Below are positions 16,135 to 25,669 of a stretch of 64,000 bases of DNA, one piece after another. Positions within the stretch are counted from its first letter, which is position 1. Every line of letters starts with the position of its first letter. The notes beneath the pieces were generated by a model. That model had not been told where the DNA came from and did no database searches. It worked only from the letters and a program-made list of their open reading frames with translations. Made by a program: the position numbers and the translations under genes. Origin of the DNA: Amycolatopsis vastitatis (GTDB taxonomy: Bacteria; Actinomycetota; Actinomycetes; Mycobacteriales; Pseudonocardiaceae); assembly GCF_002234595.1 (NCBI RefSeq), contig NZ_NMUL01000010.1, positions 186,001 through 250,000 of the forward strand. Direction: 5' to 3'.

Positions 16135-17346
16135 GTGCCCATCGACTCGGAAATCACGCGTTACCGGGACGTACTTGCCCTCCCTGCGGCTCTGCGCACC
16201 TTCATTCCTGCGCTTGTCGGCCGGTCGGCCTACGCGTTGCTGCCTTTGTCGCTCCTGTTCGCCGTACACGACCTCGCGGGGTCGTTCACGGCAGCCGGCA
16301 CCGCCCTTGCCGGCTACGGGTTCGCCGGCATCCTCCTGCCGGTAAAGGCCGGCCTCATCGATCGGCACAGCCAGGCACGGACATTGCCCGTCCTGGCGGT
16401 GTGCGCCGCTGTCCCGATGGCCGTCATCGCCGTGGTCTCACCGGCGAACGCCGCCCTGCTGGTCGTTCTGGCAACGTCGGCCGGGATCGCGGCCCCACCA
16501 CTCGGGCCGGCAATGAGGTCGTCCTGGCGGTCGCTCACCCGGGGTACCCCTCTCAAGCGCCGAGCTTATGCACTCGACTCGACGTGTGAGGAAACGCTCT
16601 ACCTCGGCGGTCCCCTGGTGGCCGGGGTCCTGCTGGTGGTCTGGTCGCCACGTGCGGCACTGCTCCTCGTCGTCGTCCTTTTGCTGCTCGGTGCGCTGGG
16701 GATGGCCACAGCGCCACCGGCTCGGTGCCGCGTGCACGAAACTTCGCCTGCGGGTCCCTGGACGCTGTCGCGAGGCCCGATCGGTGCTCCTGGGCTGAGG
16801 TTGGTCGTCGCCGCCATTCTGGTGACGGCACTGGGCCTGAGCATGACCTACACGTGCCTGGCCGCCACGGCATCCGGGCAGGGCAGACCGGCTGTGGCCG
16901 GGTTCGTCGAGGCCGCCATCGGGCTTGGCAGCGTGGTCGGTGGCCTGGTGTGGGGCCGGCTGGAGATCGCCGCGAGCAGGTCCACCCAACTGGCACGGCT
17001 GATCGCGTTTCTGGGCGTGGGGATGGCTTTCGCGTCCATGACCACCAGTCTGATCGTCATCGGCATCTCCCTTGCGATAGCCGGGCTCGCGATCGCACCC
17101 TTGTTCGTCGTGTCTTACGTCGCCGCCGACGACCTGGCGCCGGAGAATCAGGGGACCGAGGCCGGTAGCTGGGTCAACACCGCCAACAATCTCGGCAGCG
17201 CTTTGGGGGCATCCGCTGCCGGTCTGATCGTCGACAACGCGCGTGCACAGTGGGGATTCCTGGCGGGCGCCGTCGCGCTGCTGCTGACCGTCGCCGTGGT
17301 GAGGCTGTCCAGGAAGTCCCTGGACACGACTCCCGCTGCCCAGTAG
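16135..17346 (+). CDS. MFS transporter, probable product exporter
   Basis: 403 aa, GTG 16135, three bases after the LLM stop. Twelve hydrophobic segments; loops carry KAGLIDRHSQART (motif-A-like, between helices 2 and 3) and WRSLTRGTPLKRRAYALDS. It is the last gene of the run and is followed by a hairpin, so it most likely exports the finished peptide product or confers self-resistance. Substrate is not readable from sequence. Confidence 0.88.
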   Translation: MPIDSEITRYRDVLALPAALRTFIPALVGRSAYALLPLSLLFAVHDLAGSFTAAGTALAGYGFAGILLPVKAGLIDRHSQARTLPVLAVCAAVPMAVIAVVSPANAALLVVLATSAGIAAPPLGPAMRSSWRSLTRGTPLKRRAYALDSTCEETLYLGGPLVAGVLLVVWSPRAALLLVVVLLLLGALGMATAPPARCRVHETSPAGPWTLSRGPIGAPGLRLVVAAILVTALGLSMTYTCLAATASGQGRPAVAGFVEAAIGLGSVVGGLVWGRLEIAASRSTQLARLIAFLGVGMAFASMTTSLIVIGISLAIAGLAIAPLFVVSYVAADDLAPENQGTEAGSWVNTANNLGSALGASAAGLIVDNARAQWGFLAGAVALLLTVAVVRLSRKSLDTTPAAQ

Positions 17347-17367
17347 CCCTCGGGCGAGAACCGGAAC

Positions 17368-17403
17368 GTGAACGCTTCGGCGTCCTGCCGCTGAAGCGTT
17401 CAC
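17368..17403 (+). terminator. Operon-end hairpin
   Basis: Perfect 11-base arms GTGAACGCTTC / GAAGCGTTCAC with a 14-base loop, 22 bases after the MFS stop. It marks the downstream end of the peptide operon. Confidence 0.7.
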
Positions 17404-17479
17404 TCATACGGCGCCGAGTCCGCTGTTCGGTCGCCACACCCACGGGGAAGCACGAACGGCCTACACTCGAACCCGCATT

Positions 17480-17519
17480 GACTCAACCCCCGTGTCCGCA
17501 TCCACGGGGTCGATGAGTC
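17480..17519. promoter_or_regulatory. Nested inverted repeat upstream of the second SARP gene
   Basis: GACTCA-ac-CCCCGTG-N8-CACGGGG-tcga-TGAGTC: two nested palindromes ending 54 bases before the SARP start. It may be an operator or leader hairpin of the SARP gene or a second terminator for the operon before it; sequence alone does not decide. Confidence 0.4.
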
Positions 17520-17573
17520 GGCTGTTGCAGACGGCCGGGGCATTCCGCAGGTAGTGGTGCGGAGGGGGTATCA

Positions 17574-20381
17574 GTGGACGTCGACTTTCGTTTGCTGGGG
17601 ACGGTCGAGGCGCGGATCGGGGATCGGCTTGTCGATCTCGGGCCGGCGCGGCAGCGGTGCGTGCTGGTTGCGCTGCTGCTCGAGGCGAACCGGGTTGTGT
17701 TGTGGGACCAGCTCGTCGATCGGGTCTGGGGGGAGAGCCCGCCGCACCGGGTGCGCAGTACATTGCCCAGCTACGTTTCTCGGCTGCGCAAAGCACTCTC
17801 GGGCGCGGACCAGGTCAGCATCGCGCAACAGGTCGGCGGTTACATGGTTGTCCTGCCCGACGCTGCGATCGACCTCCACCGGTTCCGCAAACTGACTGTC
17901 GACGCCCGGGCCGCCGGTGACGAAATCGCACTGCGCCTGTTCGAGCAGGCATTCGATCTGTGGCAGATGCCGGATGCGTTCGCCGGGCTCGAGACCGCGT
18001 GGCTGACGGCGGCCAGGGGCGTGCTGGCGCAAGAACGCTTCGCCGCCAGACTGGACTACTTCGACGTGGCACTGCGCTGCGGCAGGCATGCGGCCCTGCT
18101 ACCGGAACTGACGGCACTGGGCAAGGAACGGCCGTCGGACGAACGGCTCGCCGGGCAGCTGATACTCGCCTTGTACCGCAGCGGCCGCCAGGCCGAGGCA
18201 CTCGGGAACTACGAACAGTGCCGACTTCGGCTTGCCGACGAACTAGGTGCGGATCCGAGTCCGCCGCTCCAGGAACTGCATCGCAAGATCCTCGCTGCCG
18301 ATCCGCTCTTGCTCGGGAGCGCAGAGCTGGGCTTCGCGAACCCGCGGCATCCGGTAGCGCCGGTCCGCGCTGCCGCGGGAGTCGTGCCGGTACCGCGCCA
18401 GCTGCCGCTCCCTCCGGGGCGGTTCACCGGTCGTGCCGCCGAACTGGCGGAGCTGGGGGCGGTCCTCGGCGGATCGGGGCCCGCCGTCGCGGCTCTGTCC
18501 GGTGCCGGCGGTATCGGCAAGACGTCGCTGGCGCTGCATTGGGCGCACGGCAACGCCCACCGTTTCCCGGACGGAGAGTTGTTCGCGGACCTGCAGGGCT
18601 TCGGTCCGAACGGCCCGCCGGTGGACCCGCAGGTCGTGGTGACGGGCTTCCTGCGGGCACTGGGCGTCGCACCGGACGACGTCCCGGTCGACCCCTCGGC
18701 GCGGCAGGGCCTCTACCGCAGCCTTCTGGCCGATCGGCGTGTGCTCGTCGTGCTGGACAACGCGTCCGATACCGCGCAGGTGTCGCCGCTGCTGCCCGGC
18801 GCCGGTGCGTGCGCAGTGGTCGTGACCAGCCGCCGCGTCCTGACCGGTCTGGTCACCGGGTGCGGCGCGCATCACCTGGCCCTTCAGCCACTGCCTGATG
18901 ATCAGGCCCGTGAGCTGCTGGAACGGCACCTCGGCCGACCACGCCCGGCCGCCGAACCCGTCGCGACGGGGGAGCTGATCAAGTTGTGTGGCGGGTTCCC
19001 GTTGGCGTTGGCGGTGTTCGCCGCGAGGGCCGCGGCCAACCCACGCGTGTCGCTCGCCGCCTTCGCCGCGGAACTGTGCGACCTCGGCCTCGACGCGCTC
19101 GAGGACGATGACGCGGCCGCCAGTCTGCCTGCCGTACTGTCGTGGTCCTGCCGGGCGCTCACCGACGAGGAGCGGTTTGTCTTCGCGTTGCTCGGCATCG
19201 CCCCGGGCCCGGACATCGACCTGACGGCGGTGGTCAACTTGACCGCGCTGACCCCTGCCCGCGCGCGGAAGGCGTTGCGTGGCTTGACGGACGCGTCACT
19301 GGTGACGCGCAACGCCCGCGACCGGTACGCCATGCACGACCTCGTGCGGCAGTACGCCGCGACATGTCTGCCGGGCACGCCGGAGGCGGCGTTGCGGCGC
19401 CTGGTCGACTTCCACCTGGCGACCGGGTTCGCCGCGGACCGCCTGTTGGCCCCGCACCGCCCAGTGCCCCGGAGGTTCTCCGTGGCGACTCCGCACCACC
19501 CCGCTCCGCCGGCCGACGCCACGGCCGCGCTCGCGTGGTTCGACGACGAGCACCCCTGCCTGCTTGCCGACCAGCGCGTCGCGCTGGAACGCGGGTGGCA
19601 CGACGTGGTGTGGCGCCTGGCCTGGCTGCTCAACACCTACACGTACCGGCGCGGTCACCTTCCGCACCGGATCGCCTCGTGGGAGGCCGCGTTGGCCGTC
19701 GCCGACTGTTTGGACGACGAGGAGCGTGCGGACGTGTACCGCTACGTGGGCAACGCCTACGTTTCCACCCAACGGGTCGAGGAGGCGGTGCGCCACCTCT
19801 ACCACGCCCTGGAATTGGCCGAGCGGCGGTCGGACCCCGTCGCGACCGCGGTCGCCCACCACGACCTCGCGGGCGTGTACGAGAGACGGAACGACGACCG
19901 GCGGGCGCTGGAGCACGCCACCCGGGCCCTCGCGCTGTTCCGCACGCTCGGCAACCCTGTGTGGGAAGCGTTCGCGCTCAACGACGCCGGGTGGTACGCC
20001 GCCCGCGTCGGTGACCACGACGCGGCACGTCGGCACTGCGGAGAGGCGCTGGAACTGCACCGCCGCCACGGCAACCACGTCGGCGAGGCGGCGACGCTCG
20101 ACAGCCTCGGGTACAGCCACCACCGCACCGGCGGCCACGGGCGGGCCGTCGAGTATTACCGGGAGGCGCTGCACCTCTACCGGGATCTCGACCACCAGTT
20201 CCAGGTCGCCCAAACGCTCGACAAGCTGGGCGACGCGTACGCTGCGGCCGGCGCTGACGGCCGCGCGCGGGAGGTGTGGCAGGGAGCGCTGGAGCTGTAC
20301 TGCGCCCAACACCGGAGTCTTGAGGCGAACCGCCTGCGCGCCCGGCTCCAGCGTGGTGAACTCCGCGGCTCGGCGAGGTGA
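17574..20381 (+). CDS. SARP-NB-ARC-TPR regulator (AfsR-like)
   Basis: 935 aa from GTG 17574 after GGAGGGGG. OmpR-like HTH (1-95, VDFRLLGTVEARIGDRLVDL), BTAD (96-245), NB-ARC ATPase from about residue 280 with P-loop LSGAGGIGKTSLALHW and VLVVLDNASD (Walker B), and tetratricopeptide-like repeats from about 690 to the end. Its first 240 residues closely resemble the SARP at 7185 (both carry LGPARQRCVLVALL), so the two are paralogues or duplicates on either side of the peptide cluster. Large SARPs activate secondary-metabolite operons in response to phosphorylation or nucleotide signals; the peptide operon is the expected target. Confidence 0.92.
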   Translation: MDVDFRLLGTVEARIGDRLVDLGPARQRCVLVALLLEANRVVLWDQLVDRVWGESPPHRVRSTLPSYVSRLRKALSGADQVSIAQQVGGYMVVLPDAAIDLHRFRKLTVDARAAGDEIALRLFEQAFDLWQMPDAFAGLETAWLTAARGVLAQERFAARLDYFDVALRCGRHAALLPELTALGKERPSDERLAGQLILALYRSGRQAEALGNYEQCRLRLADELGADPSPPLQELHRKILAADPLLLGSAELGFANPRHPVAPVRAAAGVVPVPRQLPLPPGRFTGRAAELAELGAVLGGSGPAVAALSGAGGIGKTSLALHWAHGNAHRFPDGELFADLQGFGPNGPPVDPQVVVTGFLRALGVAPDDVPVDPSARQGLYRSLLADRRVLVVLDNASDTAQVSPLLPGAGACAVVVTSRRVLTGLVTGCGAHHLALQPLPDDQARELLERHLGRPRPAAEPVATGELIKLCGGFPLALAVFAARAAANPRVSLAAFAAELCDLGLDALEDDDAAASLPAVLSWSCRALTDEERFVFALLGIAPGPDIDLTAVVNLTALTPARARKALRGLTDASLVTRNARDRYAMHDLVRQYAATCLPGTPEAALRRLVDFHLATGFAADRLLAPHRPVPRRFSVATPHHPAPPADATAALAWFDDEHPCLLADQRVALERGWHDVVWRLAWLLNTYTYRRGHLPHRIASWEAALAVADCLDDEERADVYRYVGNAYVSTQRVEEAVRHLYHALELAERRSDPVATAVAHHDLAGVYERRNDDRRALEHATRALALFRTLGNPVWEAFALNDAGWYAARVGDHDAARRHCGEALELHRRHGNHVGEAATLDSLGYSHHRTGGHGRAVEYYREALHLYRDLDHQFQVAQTLDKLGDAYAAAGADGRAREVWQGALELYCAQHRSLEANRLRARLQRGELRGSAR

Positions 20382-21413
20382 GGTCCGGCGTGTCTCCCGG
20401 CCGCGTTCGGCACTTGACCGACGATCAGGTGAGGCGTCTGGTTCTGCCCCGCCAAGAGCGCAAGATCACGCGGTACCACGATCACCGAAGATCGGATCCG
20501 TGTGCCGTCGCCGGCAATGTGTTGAGTGCAGTTGTGACAGGGTCTGGCGGTGTCGTGAAGCCGGCGCTCCAGTCAATAAGTTTGGCAAGGCCGAGATTGA
20601 TTTCTCGGTCGTCACGCCATCGACGCGGGTGGCGCCGAGGTTGCCCGCTGCGCCGACGGCGACCACGAGCCGGGCTGCAATGCGGTCTGACCTGGGGGCT
20701 GCCTATGGGCAGAGGTGAGGCAGCGGGAGGGGGAACACCGCGCGACTTGGCAATCAGCTGCCTTTGAGGTCTGTTCTGCCGGAACTCAGCGGGTGGCGGT
20801 GCGCCAGTTCCAGGACCAGGACGCCGCCCGGCGCGTCCCTTCCAGCTGTGTCGAGTGATAGCCCAGCGAAGTTGCGACGTGCTTGACGGCCTGCCCCATG
20901 CGCAGGCTTCGAATCAGACCGCACGCCGTAGTGCTCCGGCTGGCTGCGGGGGCCGAGGGGCTCGCCATCAGTCGCGACGTCGAGGCCGCTACCGTCCTGA
21001 AGCGCAATCGCACGTTCGACCGGCCCTGCTGCAGGCGCTGGCCGCCGCATCAGCTAACGGGCGTCCGGGTGTCGTCGCTCAGACGGCCAGCTCAGACAGC
21101 ACTTCGGCGGAGTAGCCGGAAAGTGTGAACGTAGACGCCGAGTTGCCGGAGGGGCACGGTGTGAGGATCGGCGGCCTCGCGCGCTGCGTCGACGCGGCCT
21201 CAGGTTTTCCTCCGGGGTGTCTTCAAGTGGCGCGTTCGGGATCGATGCGATAACCGGTGGACCGGCACGTGCGACCCACCTAGCCTTCCGTCGAACCGTA
21301 TGGCCTTCCGTCCGAAGAGGTGCATTTCATGAATGTCCGGGTAGCCCGGCCGTCGACGGCCGACTCAGCGCTGACCACTGTGAACGACCCTTTGGACGTA
21401 AGGAATCCCCGAA
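20382..21413. other. About 1 kb without a convincing gene
   Basis: Short open frames only, none with codon use like its neighbours. On the minus strand near 20800-20900 the peptide SLRMGQAVKHVATSLGYHS has a faint likeness to an AraC-type second HTH, which would be a remnant. Nothing else is recognised. The promoter of the methyltransferase at 21414 must lie at the right end. Confidence 0.4.
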
Positions 21414-22160
21414 GTGGATCTACCCCGTAGCTTCACCATCCGCGAGAGCGGCCACCGCATCCACAACCCGCTCACCAGCCGGAAACTGGCCGTCCTGGGC
21501 GAGGCGCTGAACCCACCACCCGGCACTCGGGTGCTCGACCTGGCCTGTGGCTCGGGCGAGCTGCTGTGCACCTGGGCCCGCGATCACCGCATCACCGGAA
21601 CCGGCGTCGACATCAGCACCGTGTTCCTGGCCAAGGCCCGGGCACGAGCGATCGAACTGGAGGTCGCCGAACAGGTCACTTTCACCCATGGTGACGCGTC
21701 GGACCACGTCGCCGACGAACCGGTCGACATCGGGGCGTGTGTTGGTGCGACCTGGATCGGAGGTGGTGTTGCCGGCACCGTGGACCTGCTCCGACGCAGC
21801 CTGCGCCCCGGCGGCGTGATGCTGATCGGCGAACCGTACTGGCGCAGGGAACCCCCGGACCAGGCGACCGTCGAAGGCTGTCACGCCACCAGCGAAGACG
21901 ACTTTCGCGTGCTCCCGGAACTGCTGGAACAGTTCGGGGAGCTGGGTTGTGACGTCGTGGAGATGGTCTTGGCCGACGAGGACAGCTGGGACCGCTACGT
22001 CGCGGCTCAATGGCTCAACACGCGCCGCTGGCTGGACGCACACCCTGACGACGAGCTGGCCGGGCAGCTGCGCGCGGAACTCACCGCCGCGCCGGTACGC
22101 CACGTCCGGTACCAACGCGAGTACCTCGGCTGGGGCGTCTTCGCTCTGATGAACCGCTGA
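21414..22160 (+). CDS. Class I SAM-dependent methyltransferase
   Basis: 248 aa from GTG 21414. Motif I VLDLACGSGELLCTWARDH (about residues 39-57), acidic GTGVDIS, FTHGDASDH (motif II) and LRPGGVMLIGEPYW (motif III/post). Small-molecule methyltransferase type (UbiE/SmtA-like), intact and of usual length. It stands alone before a strong terminator, so it is probably a single-gene unit. Whether it takes part in the peptide pathway 4 kb upstream is unknown. Confidence 0.88.
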   Translation: MDLPRSFTIRESGHRIHNPLTSRKLAVLGEALNPPPGTRVLDLACGSGELLCTWARDHRITGTGVDISTVFLAKARARAIELEVAEQVTFTHGDASDHVADEPVDIGACVGATWIGGGVAGTVDLLRRSLRPGGVMLIGEPYWRREPPDQATVEGCHATSEDDFRVLPELLEQFGELGCDVVEMVLADEDSWDRYVAAQWLNTRRWLDAHPDDELAGQLRAELTAAPVRHVRYQREYLGWGVFALMNR

Positions 22161-22171
22161 CACCAGCGGCC

Positions 22172-22207
22172 GAGTGAGTCCCGGTGACCCGACACCGGGA
22201 CTCACTC
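22172..22207. terminator. Strong terminator hairpin after the methyltransferase
   Basis: 15-pair perfect stem, GAGTGAGTCCCGGTG / CACCGGGACTCACTC, with a 6-base loop, 12 bases after the stop codon. Confidence 0.85.
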
Positions 22208-22354
22208 ACATCGGCATGGCCGGACGTGAGCACGTGGCTGTCTCCTGCGAGCGCGAGAACGTCGGTGAAGTCCTTCAGCCTGATCCGGCCGTCATCGGGC
22301 AGCCGGCGGCACCCGTCTTGGGTAATGGCCCGCTCAATTCAGGGGAGTAGCGTC

Positions 22355-24925
22355 GTGGGGATGACGGGCCGGTGGCCGTTGGTCGGGCGGGACGGGGAAA
22401 TCGCGGCGCTGCATGACGCATTGTCCGGCCTGGCCGCCCGCGCCGTCGTTCTGGCCGGGCCTGCCGGCGTCGGCAAGACCCGGTTGGCCGAGGAGTTCGC
22501 GGAACAGGCCGGGGCGTCCGGCCGGGTGACGTGCTGGGTGACCGGGACGAAAGCGATGGCCTCGATGGCTTTCGGGGCCATCGCGCATCTGTTGCCGGCC
22601 TCCGGCGCGGAGGCGCCGTCGTCGGTGCAGGTCATGCGGACGGCCGTGGACGAGCTGGCCCGGCGAGCCGGCTCGGCGGGACTCGTGTTGTGCGTCGACG
22701 ACGCCCACCTGCTTGACGCTTCCTCGGCGGCGCTGGTCCACACCGTTGCCCGGAACGGCTTCGGGTTTGTGGTGGCGACTGTGCGTACCGGCGAACCGGC
22801 GCCGGATCCGGTGGTGGCGCTGTGGAAGGACGGCCTCGGCCCCCGCGTCGATCTGCCGTCGCTGTCCCGTTCGCAGACGGCGCGTCTGCTGACCGAGGTC
22901 CTCGGCGGGCAGGTGGACACCGCGACCGGGTACCGGCTGTGGCGCAGCACGAGGGGCAACGCGCTGTACCTGAGGGAGCTGGTGTCGGCCGGGGTGGAGC
23001 AGGGACTGCTGGGTGTGCGCGGCGGAGTTTGGTCGTGGACGGGGGCACTGGCGTGCGGCGAACGTCTCGGCGAGCTGATCCGGCAACGAGTCGGCGAAGT
23101 CGACCGCGAACAGCGGGACGTTTTGGAGCTCCTGGCGCTCGCCGAGCCCGTCGGCCCGGCGTTCCTGGGCGGCGATCCGGCGGTGCTGGAAACGCTGGAA
23201 CGCCGGGGCCTGGTCACCGTGACGATGGAGGGGCGCCGCTGCGTCGTGCGGCTGGCGCATCCGCTGTACGGGGAAACATTGCGGGCGGGCATGGGCACGG
23301 TGCGCCGCCGCACGCTGCACACGCGGCTGGCCGACACCCTCGCCGCGTGCGGAGCCCGCCGGCACGACGACGTGCTGCGCCTGGCCAAGTGGCGGCTCGA
23401 CGGCGGTGGCGCGGCCCCCGGCGCGTTGCTGGCGGGCGCGCGGCAGGCCCGTGCGTTGTCCGACCACGGCCTGGCCGAGCGCCTGGCGGCCGCCGCGCTG
23501 ACCGCCGGCGCGGGCCGGGAGGCGGCGATCCAGCTCGCCGACGCGCTGTTCTGGCAGGACAAGTTCGCCGAAGCGGGCCGTGTCCTGGACGAGCTGGTGC
23601 CGGAGGCCGGGCACGCGGGCGGGTGGGAGGCCATCGTCACCGGCTCCTGCCTGTTCTGGGGCCTGGGCGAGGTCGACCGGGCCGACAAGGTGCTTTCCGC
23701 CCATCGGGGTTCCGCCCAGGTCGCGGCGCACTGGGCGTCGTTGCTGATGTTCAACGGACGCGCCGCCGAAGCGCTGGCTTTGGCCGAGCCGATCCTGGCT
23801 TCGGCGGACCACGACGACGTGGCGCGGGCCCGGGCGCTGGTCGCCGCCATCCCGGCCTGGGCGCTCCTGGGCCGGGCTGACACCGCAGTCGCCGCGGCCG
23901 GGGAAGGCTTGGCGATGGCGGCTCAGGTGGCCGATGACGAACCGGTGTTCCGAGGGTACGTGGTGGCGGGACAGGCGACCGCGTACTGGCTGCTCGGCGA
24001 TCTGGACGCGATGGAAGATCTCGTCCGTCCCGCCTACGAAGACGTCGCACGCCGCCCGGACGAGCTCGACGGGTTGTGGGCGTTGCAGCTGGCCCGGGTG
24101 ACCTTGGCCCGGGGGAAACCCCGGAGCGCGCTGCGGCTGTGCCAGGAGGCGGCCACGCGGTTGCGCCGGCACGACGTGGTCAACCAGCTACCGTCCTCCC
24201 TGGCCACGGCGGCGATGGCCCACGCGCTGCTCGGTGAGGCGGAGAAAGCGACGCGCGCCGCCAGTGCCGGGCAGCAGACCCTGCGCCCCGCTGTCCGCGT
24301 GGTGGACACGGAGCTGCTGCTGGCCCGGGCGTGGGCCGCCGCGGCCCGTGGCGAACGGACCTCCGCTCGCCGGCTCGCCATGACCGCAGCCGACCACGCC
24401 GCCGGCCTCGGACACCGGCCGTCTCAGGCGTGGGCCCTGCACGAGGCGCTGCGCTTCGGGCAGCCGGACGTCCCGACGGCGCCGCCGGCCGACGGCCCGC
24501 TGGTGAAGCTTTACGCCGACCACGCAGCGGCCGCCGACGGCCCGTCGCTCGACTCCTGCGCCGAGCGGTTCGCGGCGGCCGGCTTCCTCCTGCTGGCGGC
24601 CGAAACCGCCGCCGAGGCCGCCCTCGCCCACGAACACGACCGGGCCGCCCGCGAGTCCCGGCGGAAAGCGCGGGTGTGGGCAAGCCATTGCGAGGGAGCA
24701 TCGACCGCGCTCCTGCGCACCGTGGCGACGCCGCAGGTCACCGCGATCAGCGAACGGGAGCGAGAAATCGCCGAACTGGTCGCCCGAGGGCTCTCCAACC
24801 GGCAGATTGCCGACCTGCTCGTCATCTCCGTCCGGACAGTCGGCAACCACCTCCACCACATCTACACCAAGCTCGGCATCGACAACCGGACCGAACTGGC
24901 CGCGCTACTGCGCGCCGTCCGCTGA
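22355..24925 (+). CDS. LAL-type LuxR regulator (AAA ATPase + LuxR HTH)
   Basis: 856 aa from GTG 22355 (AGGGGAG 9 bases upstream); ATG 22361 is an alternative and the longer frame to 22184 overlaps the terminator. N-terminal ATPase with P-loop LAGPAGVGKTRLAEE (about residues 32-46) and Walker B GLVLCVDDAHLLD. A long helical middle follows, and the C-terminal LuxR HTH is EREREIAELVARGLSNRQIA, then SVRTVGNHLHHIYTKLGI. This is the usual 850-950 aa layout of LAL activators of actinomycete pathways. Its target is not evident; it ends just before two convergent small secreted protein genes. Confidence 0.93.
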   Translation: MGMTGRWPLVGRDGEIAALHDALSGLAARAVVLAGPAGVGKTRLAEEFAEQAGASGRVTCWVTGTKAMASMAFGAIAHLLPASGAEAPSSVQVMRTAVDELARRAGSAGLVLCVDDAHLLDASSAALVHTVARNGFGFVVATVRTGEPAPDPVVALWKDGLGPRVDLPSLSRSQTARLLTEVLGGQVDTATGYRLWRSTRGNALYLRELVSAGVEQGLLGVRGGVWSWTGALACGERLGELIRQRVGEVDREQRDVLELLALAEPVGPAFLGGDPAVLETLERRGLVTVTMEGRRCVVRLAHPLYGETLRAGMGTVRRRTLHTRLADTLAACGARRHDDVLRLAKWRLDGGGAAPGALLAGARQARALSDHGLAERLAAAALTAGAGREAAIQLADALFWQDKFAEAGRVLDELVPEAGHAGGWEAIVTGSCLFWGLGEVDRADKVLSAHRGSAQVAAHWASLLMFNGRAAEALALAEPILASADHDDVARARALVAAIPAWALLGRADTAVAAAGEGLAMAAQVADDEPVFRGYVVAGQATAYWLLGDLDAMEDLVRPAYEDVARRPDELDGLWALQLARVTLARGKPRSALRLCQEAATRLRRHDVVNQLPSSLATAAMAHALLGEAEKATRAASAGQQTLRPAVRVVDTELLLARAWAAAARGERTSARRLAMTAADHAAGLGHRPSQAWALHEALRFGQPDVPTAPPADGPLVKLYADHAAAADGPSLDSCAERFAAAGFLLLAAETAAEAALAHEHDRAARESRRKARVWASHCEGASTALLRTVATPQVTAISEREREIAELVARGLSNRQIADLLVISVRTVGNHLHHIYTKLGIDNRTELAALLRAVR

Positions 24926-24970
24926 GGCGCCGGCCGGCGAGGCACCCTCGCCGGCCGGGCTTCCCGCTGG

Positions 24971-25480
24971 TCAGGCGAGCAGCTCGAACACGTCGCAGCC
25001 GAAGAACATCCACTTCTGGTTGCTGGAGTTGTTCAGGATCCAGTACTGCCATGTCGCAGCGTCGTAGTCCACGGCGACTTGGAACGACACGGTGGCGGCA
25101 CCCCGCGCCTGGGTGCTGGTCCGGCTGATCGTGCCGTCCCGGTCGGTCAACCGGTAGTCCGTCGTGCCGGGAGCCCCGTCGCCCTGCACCTGGCAGTCCA
25201 ACCGGTAGCGGTGGGCATTGCCGTCCGGAATCCGGATGAACGTTTCGACGATCCCTTTGGCGCTCGGCGGAATGACTTCGGGGTCGAACAGCGCTCCCTG
25301 GACGCCGATTACGTACACGCCCACCATGGAGAGCTGCAGGTCGGCGTTGATCCAGTTCGTGACGCTGATCCGGCCGAGATTCCGCTCGGCAGGCTGCGCC
25401 TGCGCGCTGGCCCCTTGGCCACTGAGAACACCGACGACGAGCAGCGCCGAAAGGGCGCCGCCGAGCCGCTTCACATTCAT
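24971..25480 (-). CDS. Small secreted protein, unknown function
   Basis: 169 aa from ATG 25480 (AGAAGG upstream). Signal peptide of about 30 residues (MNVKRLGGALSALLVVGVLS, then GASAQAQPAE). The mature part is beta-rich, with WINADLQLSMVGVYVIGVQG, LTDRDGTISRTSTQARGAA, QVAVDYDAATWQYW and a final FGCDVFELLA. Two cysteines may form a disulfide. I do not recognise a family. It is convergent with the LAL gene. Confidence 0.75.
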   Translation of the reverse strand: MNVKRLGGALSALLVVGVLSGQGASAQAQPAERNLGRISVTNWINADLQLSMVGVYVIGVQGALFDPEVIPPSAKGIVETFIRIPDGNAHRYRLDCQVQGDGAPGTTDYRLTDRDGTISRTSTQARGAATVSFQVAVDYDAATWQYWILNNSSNQKWMFFGCDVFELLA

Positions 25481-25669
25481 GAGGAACCTTCTTTCGCTCG
25501 AGGTCGCCTCATCGTGAACGGACGCGTGGCGCACGTCATGAGTCGGTGGCTACTCATTGTCGATCCGCGGCCCGGAGGCGTAAAGCCAGACAGCGCGCCA
25601 CCAGCCGGACTGGTGGCGCGCTGTTCCCCCTCGTTCCTCCCCGGACGAGACCGGCCGCTCCCGGGGTGG

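Noticed and set aside
20786-21013. Minus-strand AraC-like peptide in the 20.4-21.4 kb gap
   Set aside because: Only about 20 residues resemble an HTH; too weak to call even a pseudogene.
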